Source: Salipiger pentaromativorans
GTDB lineage: Bacteria > Pseudomonadota > Alphaproteobacteria > Rhodobacterales > Rhodobacteraceae
Length of the DNA: 64,000 nt
Assembly (NCBI RefSeq): GCF_024721115.1
Contig: NZ_JAMDHK010000016.1
Coordinates: 70,523-134,522 of the forward strand
Direction: 5' to 3'
Below the pieces are notes generated by a model that saw only the letters and a program-made list of their open reading frames with translations, did not search any database and was not told the origin of the DNA. The position numbers and the translations under genes are program-made. This document shows positions 25,228 to 34,395 of the stretch, one piece after another. The stretch's first letter is position 1. Each line of letters opens with the position of its first letter.

Positions 25228-26175
25228 TTAACTGCCGGTCAATTCGGCAGCGGTGAGCTCGTCGGTGATCAGTCCGGCGATCAGTCCGCCCTGAAGAGCG
25301 GCGCGCAATGGTTTGATTTTGCTGACGCCTCCGCCGATGCAGAGAACCGGATTCCGGTTCGCCGGCACGCGCACGCCGACCATGAAATTATTCACCGGAT
25401 GATCCAGGTAGCGGCCCTCGGAATCGAAGATATGGCCGCCGATCTCGCCCGCCGCCCCGGCGTCCTGCACCGCGTGCAGCTCCTCGGCGGTGATGAACCC
25501 GTCCATGAAAAGCGGCGCGTCATCGGCCATCTGGCCGATTCCGACGATGGTGACGTCCGCCTGTTCCGCCAGCGTGCGTGCGCTTTTCACATGAGGCAGG
25601 GCGCGGTAAAGGGCGAGTTCCTCGGCGTCGCGGGCCATGACGGGAACCGACATCGGATAATGCGGCGCGCCGGTCTTGTCGGCGATGCGCATGATCACCT
25701 CGTAGAACGAGGCCGACCCGTCGGGGGCGACATTGCCGATGAGCGAGACCATCTTGTGATGGCTGGCCGCCACGGTCTGCATCTGTTCGACCACCGCCCG
25801 CAGCGTCCGCCCGGTGCCGAGCGCGATCAGCTTGGGCGTCTCGTCGGAGAAGATGCGCTCGAGCTCCGGCGCGGCGACGGGGGCGATGGCGCGCAGCGCG
25901 TCCTGCCCGGGGCCGGCGCGCGGCGCCACGCGCGCCCGGCTCAGCCCGAATTTCTGCCGCAGCGCGCGCTCCAGCTCGAGGCATTCGGCGATCGGGTGGT
26001 CGATGCGCACCCGGACCAGCCCCTCGGCCAGGGCGCGCGCCACCAGCCGCTGGGCGCGCTGGCGGGAGATCCCCAGCTCTTCGGCGATCCGGTCCTGACG
26101 CAGCCCGCCCACGTAATAGAGCCAGCCCGCCCGCGCCGCGAGATCCTGCGGCGGCACCTCGCTGTCGTCACTCAT
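25228..26175 (-). CDS. SorC/DeoR-type sugar-binding transcriptional regulator of the polyol operon
   Basis: 315 aa with an N-terminal helix-turn-helix (AGWLYYVGGLRQDRIAEELGISRQRAQRLVARALAEGLV, residues 16-54) and a C-terminal phosphosugar-binding domain (IALGTGRTLRAVVEQM, GNVAPDGSASFYEVIMRIADKTGA, GIGQMADDAPLF, CIGGGVSKIKPLRAAL). It is co-oriented with and upstream of smoE and overlaps the HAD gene by 8 bases. It likely senses a polyol-derived effector and acts at the palindrome before smoE. Confidence 0.9.
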   Translation of the reverse strand: MSDDSEVPPQDLAARAGWLYYVGGLRQDRIAEELGISRQRAQRLVARALAEGLVRVRIDHPIAECLELERALRQKFGLSRARVAPRAGPGQDALRAIAPVAAPELERIFSDETPKLIALGTGRTLRAVVEQMQTVAASHHKMVSLIGNVAPDGSASFYEVIMRIADKTGAPHYPMSVPVMARDAEELALYRALPHVKSARTLAEQADVTIVGIGQMADDAPLFMDGFITAEELHAVQDAGAAGEIGGHIFDSEGRYLDHPVNNFMVGVRVPANRNPVLCIGGGVSKIKPLRAALQGGLIAGLITDELTAAELTGS

Positions 26176-26866
26176 CTGCCAGGCTCCTTGCCTCGTCCGT
26201 GTTCAGAAGCTGGGGCGCAAGATGGGCGAGTTCGGCGAATTCCGCAAACCGGCGGTGCGGCCGGGCATCGGGGGCCGAGGGGGGCTCGATTCCGGCGAAA
26301 TGGCTGCCGCCGGTGAAGTGCCAGACCTCCATCCCCGCCGCGAGCCCGGCGCGGATGCCGGCCAGCGAATCCTCGATGAGCAGGCAGTGTTCCGGCGCCA
26401 CGCCGGCCTTTTGCGCGGCGCGCAGCGGCAGGTCCGGGGCGGGCTTGCTATGGGTGACCTCGGCGGCGGTGGTGATCCGGCCCGCGAAGAGCGGTGTCAG
26501 CCCGACGATTTCCATGGATTGCGCGACGCGGGCGGGGCTGGAGCTGGTGGCCAGCGCATAGGGCACGCGCAGCGCGCCCAGGACGGCTTGCAGCCCGGGC
26601 ATGACGCGCAGCTCCGTGCGGAAGGCGGCGACCAGCCGGGCGCGATAGTCGGCCTCGAACCCCTCGGGCAGCGCGATGCCGAATTCGCGGCGGATCTGGT
26701 CCAGCACCACCGGGTAGCTGCGGCCCAGGAAATGCCGGGCGATATAGGGCAGATCGACCTGCACGCCATGGTTGGCCAGTTCTGCCACCAGCATGCGTGC
26801 GCTGATGACTTCGCTATCGACGACGACCCCGTCGAAGTCGAAGATGACGAGGCGGATGTCGGTCAT
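26168..26866 (-). CDS. HAD-family phosphatase/phosphoglucomutase-like
   Basis: 232-aa haloacid dehalogenase superfamily hydrolase. Motif I DFDGVVVDSE (residues 9-18; nucleophile Asp9, acid/base Asp11), motif II ATSSSP (about 107), a lysine in SKPAPD (about 144-149) and motif IV LIEDSLAGIRAG (about 165-176). The cap domain marks it as a beta-phosphoglucomutase/sugar-phosphatase type. GGAGGAG precedes ATG 26866. It sits at the head of the smo locus, suggesting removal of toxic sugar phosphates such as fructose- or sorbitol-phosphates; the substrate is inferred only. Confidence 0.88.
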   Translation of the reverse strand: MTDIRLVIFDFDGVVVDSEVISARMLVAELANHGVQVDLPYIARHFLGRSYPVVLDQIRREFGIALPEGFEADYRARLVAAFRTELRVMPGLQAVLGALRVPYALATSSSPARVAQSMEIVGLTPLFAGRITTAAEVTHSKPAPDLPLRAAQKAGVAPEHCLLIEDSLAGIRAGLAAGMEVWHFTGGSHFAGIEPPSAPDARPHRRFAEFAELAHLAPQLLNTDEARSLADE

Positions 26867-27031
26867 GCTGCTCCTCCGTTCTGCTGCGGGCTTAGACCAT
26901 GTGCTGCCGGCGCGCCAGTGCTCCGCCCGGCGTGGCGCGAGGGCAAGCTGCGCGGGGCGAAGATTTCCGTCCAAAAGGGTGCGATTGGGCTCTTGCACCT
27001 CCTGCCGGGTTCTTTTATGAGCCCCTCTACC

Positions 27032-27106
27032 GGGTGATTAGCTCAGTGGTAGAGCGCTTCGTTCACATCGAAGATGTCGGGGGTTCAAATCCCTCATCAC
27101 CCACCA
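27032..27106 (+). tRNA. tRNA-Val(CAC)
   Basis: 75 bases including an encoded CCA. Acceptor GGGTGAT/ATCACCC, D-stem GCTC/GAGC, anticodon stem CTTCG/CGAAG with loop TTCACAT (anticodon CAC), and T-loop TTCAAAT. Confidence 0.95.
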
Positions 27107-27353
27107 TTCCCCCTTCTTTTCAGGTCGTCGCCGAAGTCGAATGCTCGCTGTTTGGCGCGTTCGCGTCATGCGCGATGGCTGGCCCGGGACCGAGGGGGCG
27201 TTGGCGGGGCCGGGGTCTTGGCGATTCTGTCTCGTGAGGGATGCCTGGCTCGGGAGAGAGACTGCGGGGCAGGGGGCGTGCCGCATTTGACGCGTGCTGG
27301 ACGGGTGTCGGCTCCGTCTGGTGACTGCGATCGCGGGTCTTTGCAGGCGAATT
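27107..27353. other. Spacer between convergent tRNA genes
   Basis: I see no gene here. Short open frames cover it but lack ribosome sites and protein-like composition. Confidence 0.5.
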
Positions 27354-27381
27354 GAAAGGAGAAACTCAGGTCAGTTTCTCC
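27354..27381 (-). terminator. Terminator of tRNA-Asn transcript
   Basis: Reverse strand: GGAGAAACT / AGTTTCTCC 9-bp stem (27358-27366 with 27373-27381), 6-base loop, followed by TTTC. Confidence 0.65.
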
Positions 27382-27419
27382 AAAACACCCCGCTTAGAAG
27401 CGGTATCGGGATGTTTTGG
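27380..27419 (-). other. Stem-loop enclosing the 3' trailer of tRNA-Asn
   Basis: CCAAAACA (27380-27387) pairs with TGTTTTGG (27412-27419) and an inner CCGCTT/AAGCGG stem lies between. The distal arm includes the encoded CCA of tRNA-Asn, so the 3' end of the precursor could be held in a hairpin before processing. Confidence 0.55.
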
Positions 27420-27491
27420 CTCCGGCGGTAGGGATCGAACCTACGACCAATTGATTAACAGTCAACTGCTCTACCGCTGAGCTACGCCGGA
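27417..27491 (-). tRNA. tRNA-Asn(GTT)
   Basis: 75 bases with encoded CCA. Acceptor TCCGGCG/CGCCGGA, D-arm GCTC..GAGC, anticodon stem GTTGA/TCAAT with loop CTGTTAA (anticodon GTT), and T-arm GTAGG/CCTAC. Confidence 0.95.
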
Positions 27492-27571
27492 ACACGGGGG
27501 GTCTATAGCAATCCCGACTCCGACCGTCCAGAGGGTTTTGTCACATTTCCATAGCTTTTCCGAAAATGACC

Positions 27572-28486
27572 TCAAGTCATTTGAAACAAGGCGTTTTTCG
27601 TCAACGCCCCGGAGGTCGAGACACGTCCCTTCGTGTGCAGGTCGAGGAGATGGGCCAGCACGTTGCGGGCGGCGGCAGGCAGAAGGGCGGGCGGGGTCTC
27701 GGTGTAGATTCGAGCTGCAAGCCCGGCCGCATCCGCCGGCCCTGCCGCGAGCGCGGCGAGGATCTGCGCCTCGCGCATCTGGCGGTGGCGCGTCAGTTCG
27801 GCGAGCCGTGCGGAGGGGGCCTCGACCGGGGCGCCGTGGCCGGGGTGGAAGACGCGCCAGGGCCGCGCCGAAAGCCGCGCCAGCGAGGCCATGAAGTCGG
27901 TCAGATCGCCATCGGGAGGCGAGACCAGCGACGAGGCCCAGCCCATCACCAGATCGCCGCAGAACAGCGCGTCGCCCCAGGCAAAGGCAAGATGATTGCC
28001 GAAATGGCCCGGCGTGTGAAGCGCCTCCAGGACCCAGCCGTCTCCGGCGACCCGGGCGCCGTCGGCCAGGATCTCGTCAGGGAGAAACGCCGCATCCACG
28101 CCTTCGCCGCCGCCCGCGAGACCGGTCTCGGCGAGGGCCTGCATCGCTTCGGAGCGGCCGGACGCCGCATCGCCGAAGGCCAGGACCGGCGCGCCGGTGG
28201 CCTCCGATAGCGGGCGGGCGAGCGGTGAATGGTCGATATGGGCATGGGTCACGAAGATATGGGTGATGCGCTGGCCGGGCGCCAGCGCCGCCAGAAGCGC
28301 GTCGAGATGCGCGGGATCGTCGGGGCCCGGGTCGATCACCGCGAGGCCGCGGGTGCCCAGAAGATAGCTGTTGGTGCCCCGGAAGGTCATCGGCGAGGGG
28401 TTCGGCGCGAGGATCCGGCGCAGGCCGGGAGCGATCTCGTCGGGCTGGCCGGGGCGGGGGCGAAAATCCGGTTGCGGGTCCTGCAT
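27572..28486 (-). CDS. MBL-fold metallo-hydrolase (LACTB2/glyoxalase-II-like)
   Basis: 304-aa metallo-beta-lactamase-fold hydrolase. Zinc ligands are visible in THAHIDHS (HxHxDH), the later HTPGHFGNH and the GDLVMGW aspartate, with a terminal FHPGHG histidine. A C-terminal winged-helix-like tail (RHRQMREAQILAALAAGPADAAGLAARIY) is typical of the LACTB2-like subgroup. ATG 28486 is preferred; a longer frame extends 21 codons upstream into the divergent promoter. Substrate unknown; RNA, thioester or lactone hydrolysis are all known in the fold. Confidence 0.85.
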   Translation of the reverse strand: MQDPQPDFRPRPGQPDEIAPGLRRILAPNPSPMTFRGTNSYLLGTRGLAVIDPGPDDPAHLDALLAALAPGQRITHIFVTHAHIDHSPLARPLSEATGAPVLAFGDAASGRSEAMQALAETGLAGGGEGVDAAFLPDEILADGARVAGDGWVLEALHTPGHFGNHLAFAWGDALFCGDLVMGWASSLVSPPDGDLTDFMASLARLSARPWRVFHPGHGAPVEAPSARLAELTRHRQMREAQILAALAAGPADAAGLAARIYTETPPALLPAAARNVLAHLLDLHTKGRVSTSGALTKNALFQMT

Positions 28487-28529
28487 CTTTCGGGGCTTTC
28501 TGTGGGTGGTTCCGCCCCAGAGGTAGCGC

Positions 28530-29810
28530 ATGTTCTTCCAATGGCTCAAACGCTATATGCCGCGCGGCCTGTACGGACGGGCGGCGCTGATCCTGATTCT
28601 GCCGGTGATCACGCTGCAGCTCGTGGTCTCGGTGGTGTTCATCCAGCGCCATTTCGAGGATGTGTCGAACCAGATGAGTCGCGAGCTTGCGCGGGAGATC
28701 AAGCTCGTGCTGGCACGGCCCGAGCTGGCCGAGCCGCTTGCGCTGACGGTGCGGGCGCTGCCCGACGACGGGGTGCCGGCGGCGGGCCAGCGGCGCTGGT
28801 ACGATTTCTCGGGGCTGGTGGTGGCCCGCACGCTGGAACGTTTCGTGCCCGGATTCGAGCGCGTGCTGCTGCCCGACGATTACGATGTGCGGCTCTATGT
28901 CCGGGATGCGCAGGGGCTGAGCGAGATCGCCTTCGCGCGGCGGCGGGTCTCGCCGACCAATGCACATCAGCTTTTCGTCAATATGATGGTGTTCGGCGTG
29001 CTGATGACGCTGGTCGCCTTTCTCTACCTGCGCAACCAGCTGCGCCCGATCACCCGGCTGGCGCGGGCGGCGGAGGCGTTCGGCCGTGGGCGGCACATGC
29101 CCTATTCGCCCTCGGGGGCGGTCGAGGTGCGGGCGGCGGGGAACGCCTTTCTGGACATGCGCAACCGGATCGAGCGGCAGATCGAGCAGCGGACCATGAT
29201 GCTGTCGGGGGTGAGCCACGATCTGCGCACGCCGCTGACGCGGCTGCGGCTGGGGCTGTCGATGCTGGAGGATGAGGACCGCGAGCCGCTGGAGCGCGAT
29301 GTGGAGGACATGCAGCGGCTGATCGACGCCTTTCTCGATTTCGCCCGGGGCGACAGCCAGGAGGGGACGGCGGAGCCCACCGATCCGATCGCGCTGGTCG
29401 AGGCGATCGTCGCGGATGCGCAGCGGGCGGGCACGCCGGTGCGCGTGGCGCATCTGGAGGGGCGGGGCGAGGTGACGCTGCGGCCCGGAGCGATGCGGCG
29501 TGCCTTGGAGAATCTGATCGGCAATGCGGTGCGCTATGGCCGCCGCTGCGAGGTTTCGGCGACGCTGACCGACAAGAGCCTGCGGCTGCGGGTCGAGGAT
29601 GACGGGCCCGGGATACCGCCCGAGCGGCGGGAGGAGGCGCTGCGCCCCTTCGTGCGGCTGGATCCGGCACGCAATCAGGACAAGGGCACCGGCGTGGGGC
29701 TGGGGCTGGCCATCGCCGCGGATATTGCCCGCGCTCATGGCGGCGTGCTGCGGCTTGGCCAGAGCGAGACGCTGGGCGGGCTGCGCGCGGATATCGTCAT
29801 TGCCCGCTGA
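28530..29810 (+). CDS. EnvZ-like sensor histidine kinase (orphan)
   Basis: 426 aa with two membrane helices (about 18-38 and 148-166), a short periplasmic domain between them, HAMP linker (LRPITRLARAAEAFGRG), HisKA with His230 in MLSGVSHDLRTPL, and HATPase motifs NLIGNAVRYG, DDGPGI and KGTGVGLGLAIA. The architecture and the H-box are EnvZ-like. No response regulator is adjacent; its partner must be elsewhere. It is divergent from the MBL hydrolase. Confidence 0.88.
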   Translation: MFFQWLKRYMPRGLYGRAALILILPVITLQLVVSVVFIQRHFEDVSNQMSRELAREIKLVLARPELAEPLALTVRALPDDGVPAAGQRRWYDFSGLVVARTLERFVPGFERVLLPDDYDVRLYVRDAQGLSEIAFARRRVSPTNAHQLFVNMMVFGVLMTLVAFLYLRNQLRPITRLARAAEAFGRGRHMPYSPSGAVEVRAAGNAFLDMRNRIERQIEQRTMMLSGVSHDLRTPLTRLRLGLSMLEDEDREPLERDVEDMQRLIDAFLDFARGDSQEGTAEPTDPIALVEAIVADAQRAGTPVRVAHLEGRGEVTLRPGAMRRALENLIGNAVRYGRRCEVSATLTDKSLRLRVEDDGPGIPPERREEALRPFVRLDPARNQDKGTGVGLGLAIAADIARAHGGVLRLGQSETLGGLRADIVIAR

Positions 29811-30099
29811 GGCGGTGCGGGGGCGGTGCGGGCGGTTGTGCGGATTTGAGGCAAATCCTCGGGAAAGGCCCGGGTTTTGCCGAAGCCGTGCCGGATTTCG
29901 GCGCGCCGCGGCGGCGAGGCTGGGAGGGCCGGCGCGAGGTTGCGACGCGCCGCGGACACGTCACCGGACGGGGCGCGGCTGTGCCGTGCCCCGGACGACG
30001 GGCTCGGGACGGGCCCCGTACGGGCTTCGAGAGGGCTCCGAAAGGGTGTCTCACCGCGCCGCTCCTCGCGTCCTTGCGGACGCTCCTCGCGGCGGTCGG
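29811..30099. other. Intergenic region between kinase and ATPase-zeta gene
   Basis: GC-rich, no supported gene. Forward open frames here lack ribosome sites. Confidence 0.4.
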
Positions 30100-30132
30100 A
30101 CAAAAGAAAACGCGCCCCGGAGAGGCGCGTTT
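30100..30132 (-). terminator. Terminator of the ATPase zeta-inhibitor gene
   Basis: 9-bp stem AAACGCGCC/GGCGCGTTT (30108-30116 with 30124-30132), followed on the reverse strand by TCTTTTG. Confidence 0.7.
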
Positions 30133-30157
30133 CGGCAGTGTCGCGATGCGGCTCGGG

Positions 30158-30472
30158 TCAGCCTTCGAGCATGATCTGGCTCTTGGCCTCGGACAGCAGT
30201 TCGGAGCGCTTGGCGCGGATGGCGTCGGCATCGGCCTTGCCGACCAGATCGGCGGCCACCTTGCGCACCACATCCTCGTGGCCGGCCTCTTCGAAATCGG
30301 CCTTGATCACCTCGCGGGCATAGGCCTCGGCCTCGGTGCCGCTCTTGCCGAGCATGCCGGCCGCCCAGAGGCCCAGCAGCTTGTTGCAGCGGGCCTCGGC
30401 CCGGAAGGCCATCTCCTCGTCATGCGCAAACTTGGTTTCAAACGCCTTCTCGCGTTCGTCGAAGGTGGACAT
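30158..30472 (-). CDS. F1-ATPase inhibitor subunit zeta (DUF1476)
   Basis: 104 aa. Alphaproteobacterial zeta subunit that blocks ATP hydrolysis by the F1F0-ATPase. The inhibitory N-terminus [20 protein letters not shown] is followed by the conserved four-helix body ([41 protein letters not shown]). Start at 30472; longer frames add non-conserved sequence. It is monocistronic with its own terminator and divergent from purC. Confidence 0.92.
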   Translation of the reverse strand: MSTFDEREKAFETKFAHDEEMAFRAEARCNKLLGLWAAGMLGKSGTEAEAYAREVIKADFEEAGHEDVVRKVAADLVGKADADAIRAKRSELLSEAKSQIMLEG

Positions 30473-30630
30473 GGCTCTCGCTCCCCCCGGTAAAACAATC
30501 GTTAACTGAATATTCCACACCCGGCGGGTGGCGCAACCCCAAGCGTCCGCTTGCGACGGGGGAAGGCATGATTTATAGGGCCACGCAGGACGCAGGGCGG
30601 ACCTCTGCGCGCCCCGGTGAAAGGATTCCC

Positions 30631-31392
30631 ATGGCACGCCGCAAGAAGATCTACGAAGGCAAGGCGAAGATTCTCTATGAAGGCCCCGAGCCCGGGACCA
30701 TCGTGCAGTATTTCAAGGACGACGCGACCGCCTTCAACGCCCAGAAGAAAGACGTGATCGAGGGCAAGGGCGTGCTGAACAACCGGCTCAGCGAGTTCTT
30801 CATGACCGGGCTGAACAATATCGGCGTGCCGACCCATTTCCTCAAGCGGCTGAACATGCGCGAACAGCTCGTGCGGGCCTGCGAGATCGTGCCGCTGGAA
30901 GTGATCGTGCGGAACTTCGCCGCCGGCACGCTGGCCAAGCGGCTGGGGATCGAGGAGGGCACGCCGCTGCCGCGCCCGATCGTGGAATATTGCTACAAGG
31001 ACGACAAGCTGGGCGACCCGCTGGTCACCGAAGAGCATATCGCGGCCTTCGGCTGGGCGAGCCAGCAGGACATGGACGACATCCTGAGCCTGGCGCTGCG
31101 GGTCAACGATTACCTCTCGGGGCTGATGTACGGCGTCGGAATCAAGCTCGTCGATTTCAAGATCGAGATCGGCCGGGTCTATGACGGCGATTACCAGCGG
31201 CTGATCGTGGCCGACGAGATTTCGCCGGATTCCATGCGGCTCTGGGACATCGAGACCGGCCAGAAGCTCGACAAGGACGTGTTCCGCCGCGATCTGGGCT
31301 CGCTGACCGACGCCTATACCGAGGTGGCCAAGCGTCTGGGCGTGATGCCCAAGCAGGCCACTCATGTGGCCAAGCCGAAGCTCATCAACTGA
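30631..31392 (+). CDS. purC: Phosphoribosylaminoimidazole-succinocarboxamide synthase
   Basis: SAICAR synthetase (253 aa, usual length), joining aspartate to CAIR in purine synthesis. Characteristic blocks are [41 protein letters not shown] and [29 protein letters not shown] 30631 follows a GGTGAAAGG site. It is first in a purC-purS-purQ cluster. Confidence 0.96.
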   Translation: MARRKKIYEGKAKILYEGPEPGTIVQYFKDDATAFNAQKKDVIEGKGVLNNRLSEFFMTGLNNIGVPTHFLKRLNMREQLVRACEIVPLEVIVRNFAAGTLAKRLGIEEGTPLPRPIVEYCYKDDKLGDPLVTEEHIAAFGWASQQDMDDILSLALRVNDYLSGLMYGVGIKLVDFKIEIGRVYDGDYQRLIVADEISPDSMRLWDIETGQKLDKDVFRRDLGSLTDAYTEVAKRLGVMPKQATHVAKPKLIN

Positions 31393-31422
31393 GGCGCCGC
31401 GCCTCTGGCGGGCGCGGCGGGT

Positions 31423-31446
31423 GAGTATTTGAAGAAAGATGAAGGG
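31423..31446 (+). repeat. Dispersed GTATTT..GAAAGATGAA element, copy 2
   Basis: GAGTATTTGAAGAAAGATGAAGGG between purC and purS. Confidence 0.65.
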
Positions 31447-31479
31447 CAGGGGCCTTTCGCAGCGAACGGAGTGGACGCC

Positions 31480-31710
31480 ATGAAGGCACGGGTGCATGTG
31501 ATGCTGAAGGACGGCGTGCTCGATCCGCAGGGCGAGGCGGTGAAACATGCGCTGCTGGGGCTCGGGTTCGAGGGCGTCGGCGGCGTGCGTCAGGGCAAGG
31601 TGATCGAGCTGGATCTGGCCGAGGGCACCTCGGAGGACACCGTCACCGAGATGTGCGAGAAGCTGCTCGCCAACACGGTGATCGAGAGCTACCGCGTCGA
31701 GCTGCTCTGA
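31480..31710 (+). CDS. purS: FGAM synthase subunit PurS
   Basis: 76 aa. Small subunit of the three-part formylglycinamidine synthase (PurS-PurQ-PurL), which channels ammonia from PurQ to PurL. Conserved VMLKDGVLDPQGEAV, ALLGLGFEGVGGVRQGKVIEL and CEKLLANTVIESYRVE. The start at 31480 is chosen because residues before it are not conserved. purL is not in the window. Confidence 0.94.
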   Translation: MKARVHVMLKDGVLDPQGEAVKHALLGLGFEGVGGVRQGKVIELDLAEGTSEDTVTEMCEKLLANTVIESYRVELL

Positions 31711-31880
31711 AGAGGGCGGCGCCTTTGCAGCGCTTGGATTGACCGGGCGGGCAGGGCGGGACAAGGACCGGGATATTGCGCCGCGCGCGCGGATCCCGCA
31801 GACTGAAACGGGCCGCTGCCCTGGCCGGGCGGGGCCCTCAACCGATTTCGCCCGCGCCGCGCGGGACAGGGAGTGCGCCC

Positions 31881-32549
31881 ATGAAAGCCGCCGTCATCGT
31901 CTTTCCCGGATCGAACTGCGACCGCGACCTTGCCGAAGGGTTCCGCAAGGCGGGGCTCGATGTGCAGATGGTCTGGCACAAGGATACGGCGCTGCCCGAG
32001 GGCATCGACATCGTGGGCATTCCCGGCGGCTTTTCCTTTGGCGACTACCTGCGCTGCGGCGCCATCGCGGCGAATTCGCCGATCTGCGGCGAGGTGATGA
32101 CCCATGTGGAGCGCGGCGGCTATGTGCTGGGGGTCTGCAACGGCTTTCAGGTGTTGACCGAAACCAAGATCCTGCCCGGCGCGCTGCTGCGCAATGCGAA
32201 CCTGAAATACATCTGCCGGACGGTCGGGCTGGAGGTGGCGGAAAGCCAGTCGATCTTTACCCGCGCCTATACGGCGGGCGAACAGATCCGCATTCCGATC
32301 GCGCATCATGACGGCAATTACACTGCCGATGTCCAGACTCTGGACATGCTCGAAGGCGAGGGCCGGGTGGCGTTCCGCTATACCGACAACCCCAATGGCG
32401 CCGACCGCGACATTGCGGGCATCCTGTCGGCCAACCGCCGGGTGCTGGGGATGATGCCGCACCCGGAACGCGCCTGCGATCCGGCGCAGGGCAACGAGGA
32501 CGGTGCGCGTCTTTTCGCCCATCTGACCGCTGCGCTGGCGGAGGCGTGA
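31881..32549 (+). CDS. purQ: FGAM synthase glutaminase subunit PurQ
   Basis: 222 aa, class-I glutamine amidotransferase. Nucleophile Cys86 in GVCNGFQ and the C-terminal histidine and glutamate in MMPHPERA. The substrate region [15 protein letters not shown] is intact. A GGGA site precedes ATG 31881, and 170 bases separate it from purS. Confidence 0.95.
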   Translation: MKAAVIVFPGSNCDRDLAEGFRKAGLDVQMVWHKDTALPEGIDIVGIPGGFSFGDYLRCGAIAANSPICGEVMTHVERGGYVLGVCNGFQVLTETKILPGALLRNANLKYICRTVGLEVAESQSIFTRAYTAGEQIRIPIAHHDGNYTADVQTLDMLEGEGRVAFRYTDNPNGADRDIAGILSANRRVLGMMPHPERACDPAQGNEDGARLFAHLTAALAEA

Positions 32550-32586
32550 CTTGAGCGCCTGAGCGCGCCCGCGTACTCTGACGGTC

Positions 32587-34353
32587 ATGTCCGAGATGGC
32601 CACAAAAACGGAGAAGCGCGTGAGGCGTTCAGGGCCGCTGACCTGGCGGGTGCGGCTGGCGCTTGTCTCGCTGGTGCTTCTGGCGGTGACGACGGTCTGG
32701 GTCACCAATGTGCTGCTGACCGACCGGTTCACGCAATCCACCCGCAACCGCGCCGAGCTGCGGCTGGCGCTCTACTCCGGCAACATCCTGTCCGAGCTGC
32801 GCCGCAACGCCATCGTGCCGCAGCTTCTGGCCCGCGACCCGGCGCTGATCGGGGCGCTGAACTCGGCCGATTTCAGCCAGTCCTCGCAGCGGCTCATTTC
32901 CTATGTGGACGAGATCGGCGCCGCCTCGCTGATGCTGCTCGACCGCGACGGGCGCACCGTGGCCGCGACCGACCGCAACCGGCTGGGCGAGCAGCACCGC
33001 AATGCACCCTATTTCGTCGATGCGCTGCGCTCGAACACCACGGTCTTCACCACCCAGGCACGCGAGGCGGGAGGCTATTCCTTCACCTATTCGCGCAGAC
33101 TCGAAACCCAGAACAGCGCCATCGGGGTGATCGTGGTCGAGGTCGATCTGGCCAAGTTCGAGCGCGCCTGGGCGGGGATCACCGACGCGGTGGCGGTGCT
33201 GAATTCCGAAGGGACGATCATCCTGGCCACAGAGCCGCGCTGGCGTGGCTCGACCATGGAGGAGGCGCTGGCCCGGCAATCGCCGGAAAGCGCCATCGAG
33301 CGTGCCATCAAGGCCACCGCCGACTGGACGGCGCTGCCGCCCGACGCCTATCTGCGCGGCGAGGCGGTGATGCGGATCGACGGGCGCATCCCGTTCCGCG
33401 GCTGGACCATGGCGACCTTCACCACCTATGCCTCGGTGCGCGAGAAGGTGAACGCGGTGCTGGCGCTGGAGATCATGGGTTTTGCGCTGCTGGCGGCGCT
33501 GGCCTTCTACGCGCTCAGCCGCAAGACGGCGCTGCGCATGGCGCTGTTCCAGCGGGAATCGGCCGAGCTTCGGCGGCTCAACGCAAGGCTCCAGCGCGAG
33601 ATCGCCGAGCGCGAGAAGGTGCAGAAGGATCTGGCCTCGGCCGAGCAGACACTCGAGCAGAGCTCCAAGCTCGCCGCCCTGGGCGAGATGTCGGCGGCGG
33701 TGAGCCACGAGCTGAACCAGCCGCTTGCGGCGATGAAGACCTATCTGGCCGGGGCGCGGCTGCTGTTGCGGCGCAACCGGCCCGACGAGGCGATGACCGC
33801 TTTCCACCGCATCGACGATCTGATCGAGCGCATGGGCGCCATCACCCGCCAGCTCAAGAGCTATGCCCGCAAGGGGCAGGAGGAGCTGAGCCCGGTGGAT
33901 ATGGGCGAGGCGCTGGCCTCGGCGCTGTCGATGATGGAGCCGCAGCTCAAGGCGCGGCGGGTGCGCATCGCCAAGATCCTGCCGGATGCGCCGGTGCGGG
34001 TGATGGGCGACCGGATGCGCATCGAGCAGGTTCTGGTGAACCTGCTGCGCAACGCCATCGACGCGACGAAATCGGTGGCCAACCCCGAGATCGAGATCAT
34101 TCTGGCCTCGGGCGAGACGGCGGTGCTGTCGGTGCGCGACAATGGCCACGGGATCGAGGATCTCGATGCGCTGTTCGAACCTTTCTACACGACCAAGCAG
34201 CCGGGCGACGGCACCGGGCTGGGGCTGGCGATCAGCTCGGGCATCGTGGCCGATCTCGGCGGGCGGCTGACGGCGCGGAACGGCGCCGAGGGTGGGGCTG
34301 TTTTCGAGATGCAGCTTCCTATCTTGAATGAAACCACGCAGGCCGCCGAATAG
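32587..34353 (+). CDS. dctB: DctB-type C4-dicarboxylate sensor histidine kinase
   Basis: 588 aa. N-terminal helix (about 20-43), double-Cache periplasmic sensor (RRNAIVPQLLARDPALIGALN, LDRDGRTVAATDRNRLGEQH, GYSFTYSRRL), second helix near 296-314, coiled coil, HisKA with His374 in AAVSHELNQPLAAMKTYLAGA, and HATPase (NLLRNAIDA, DNGHGI, GTGLGLAIS). This is the DctB arrangement for sensing external dicarboxylates. It is paired with the DctD-like gene 42 bases downstream. Confidence 0.9.
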   Translation: MSEMATKTEKRVRRSGPLTWRVRLALVSLVLLAVTTVWVTNVLLTDRFTQSTRNRAELRLALYSGNILSELRRNAIVPQLLARDPALIGALNSADFSQSSQRLISYVDEIGAASLMLLDRDGRTVAATDRNRLGEQHRNAPYFVDALRSNTTVFTTQAREAGGYSFTYSRRLETQNSAIGVIVVEVDLAKFERAWAGITDAVAVLNSEGTIILATEPRWRGSTMEEALARQSPESAIERAIKATADWTALPPDAYLRGEAVMRIDGRIPFRGWTMATFTTYASVREKVNAVLALEIMGFALLAALAFYALSRKTALRMALFQRESAELRRLNARLQREIAEREKVQKDLASAEQTLEQSSKLAALGEMSAAVSHELNQPLAAMKTYLAGARLLLRRNRPDEAMTAFHRIDDLIERMGAITRQLKSYARKGQEELSPVDMGEALASALSMMEPQLKARRVRIAKILPDAPVRVMGDRMRIEQVLVNLLRNAIDATKSVANPEIEIILASGETAVLSVRDNGHGIEDLDALFEPFYTTKQPGDGTGLGLAISSGIVADLGGRLTARNGAEGGAVFEMQLPILNETTQAAE

Positions 34354-34395
34354 GCGCTGCGGAGTGCCGAAGGCAGAAGAAGGCGAAAGACCAAA

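Noticed and set aside
27032-27491. Two tRNAs as an integration hotspot with an island
   Set aside because: No integrase, direct repeat of the tRNA 3' end or composition shift was seen nearby.
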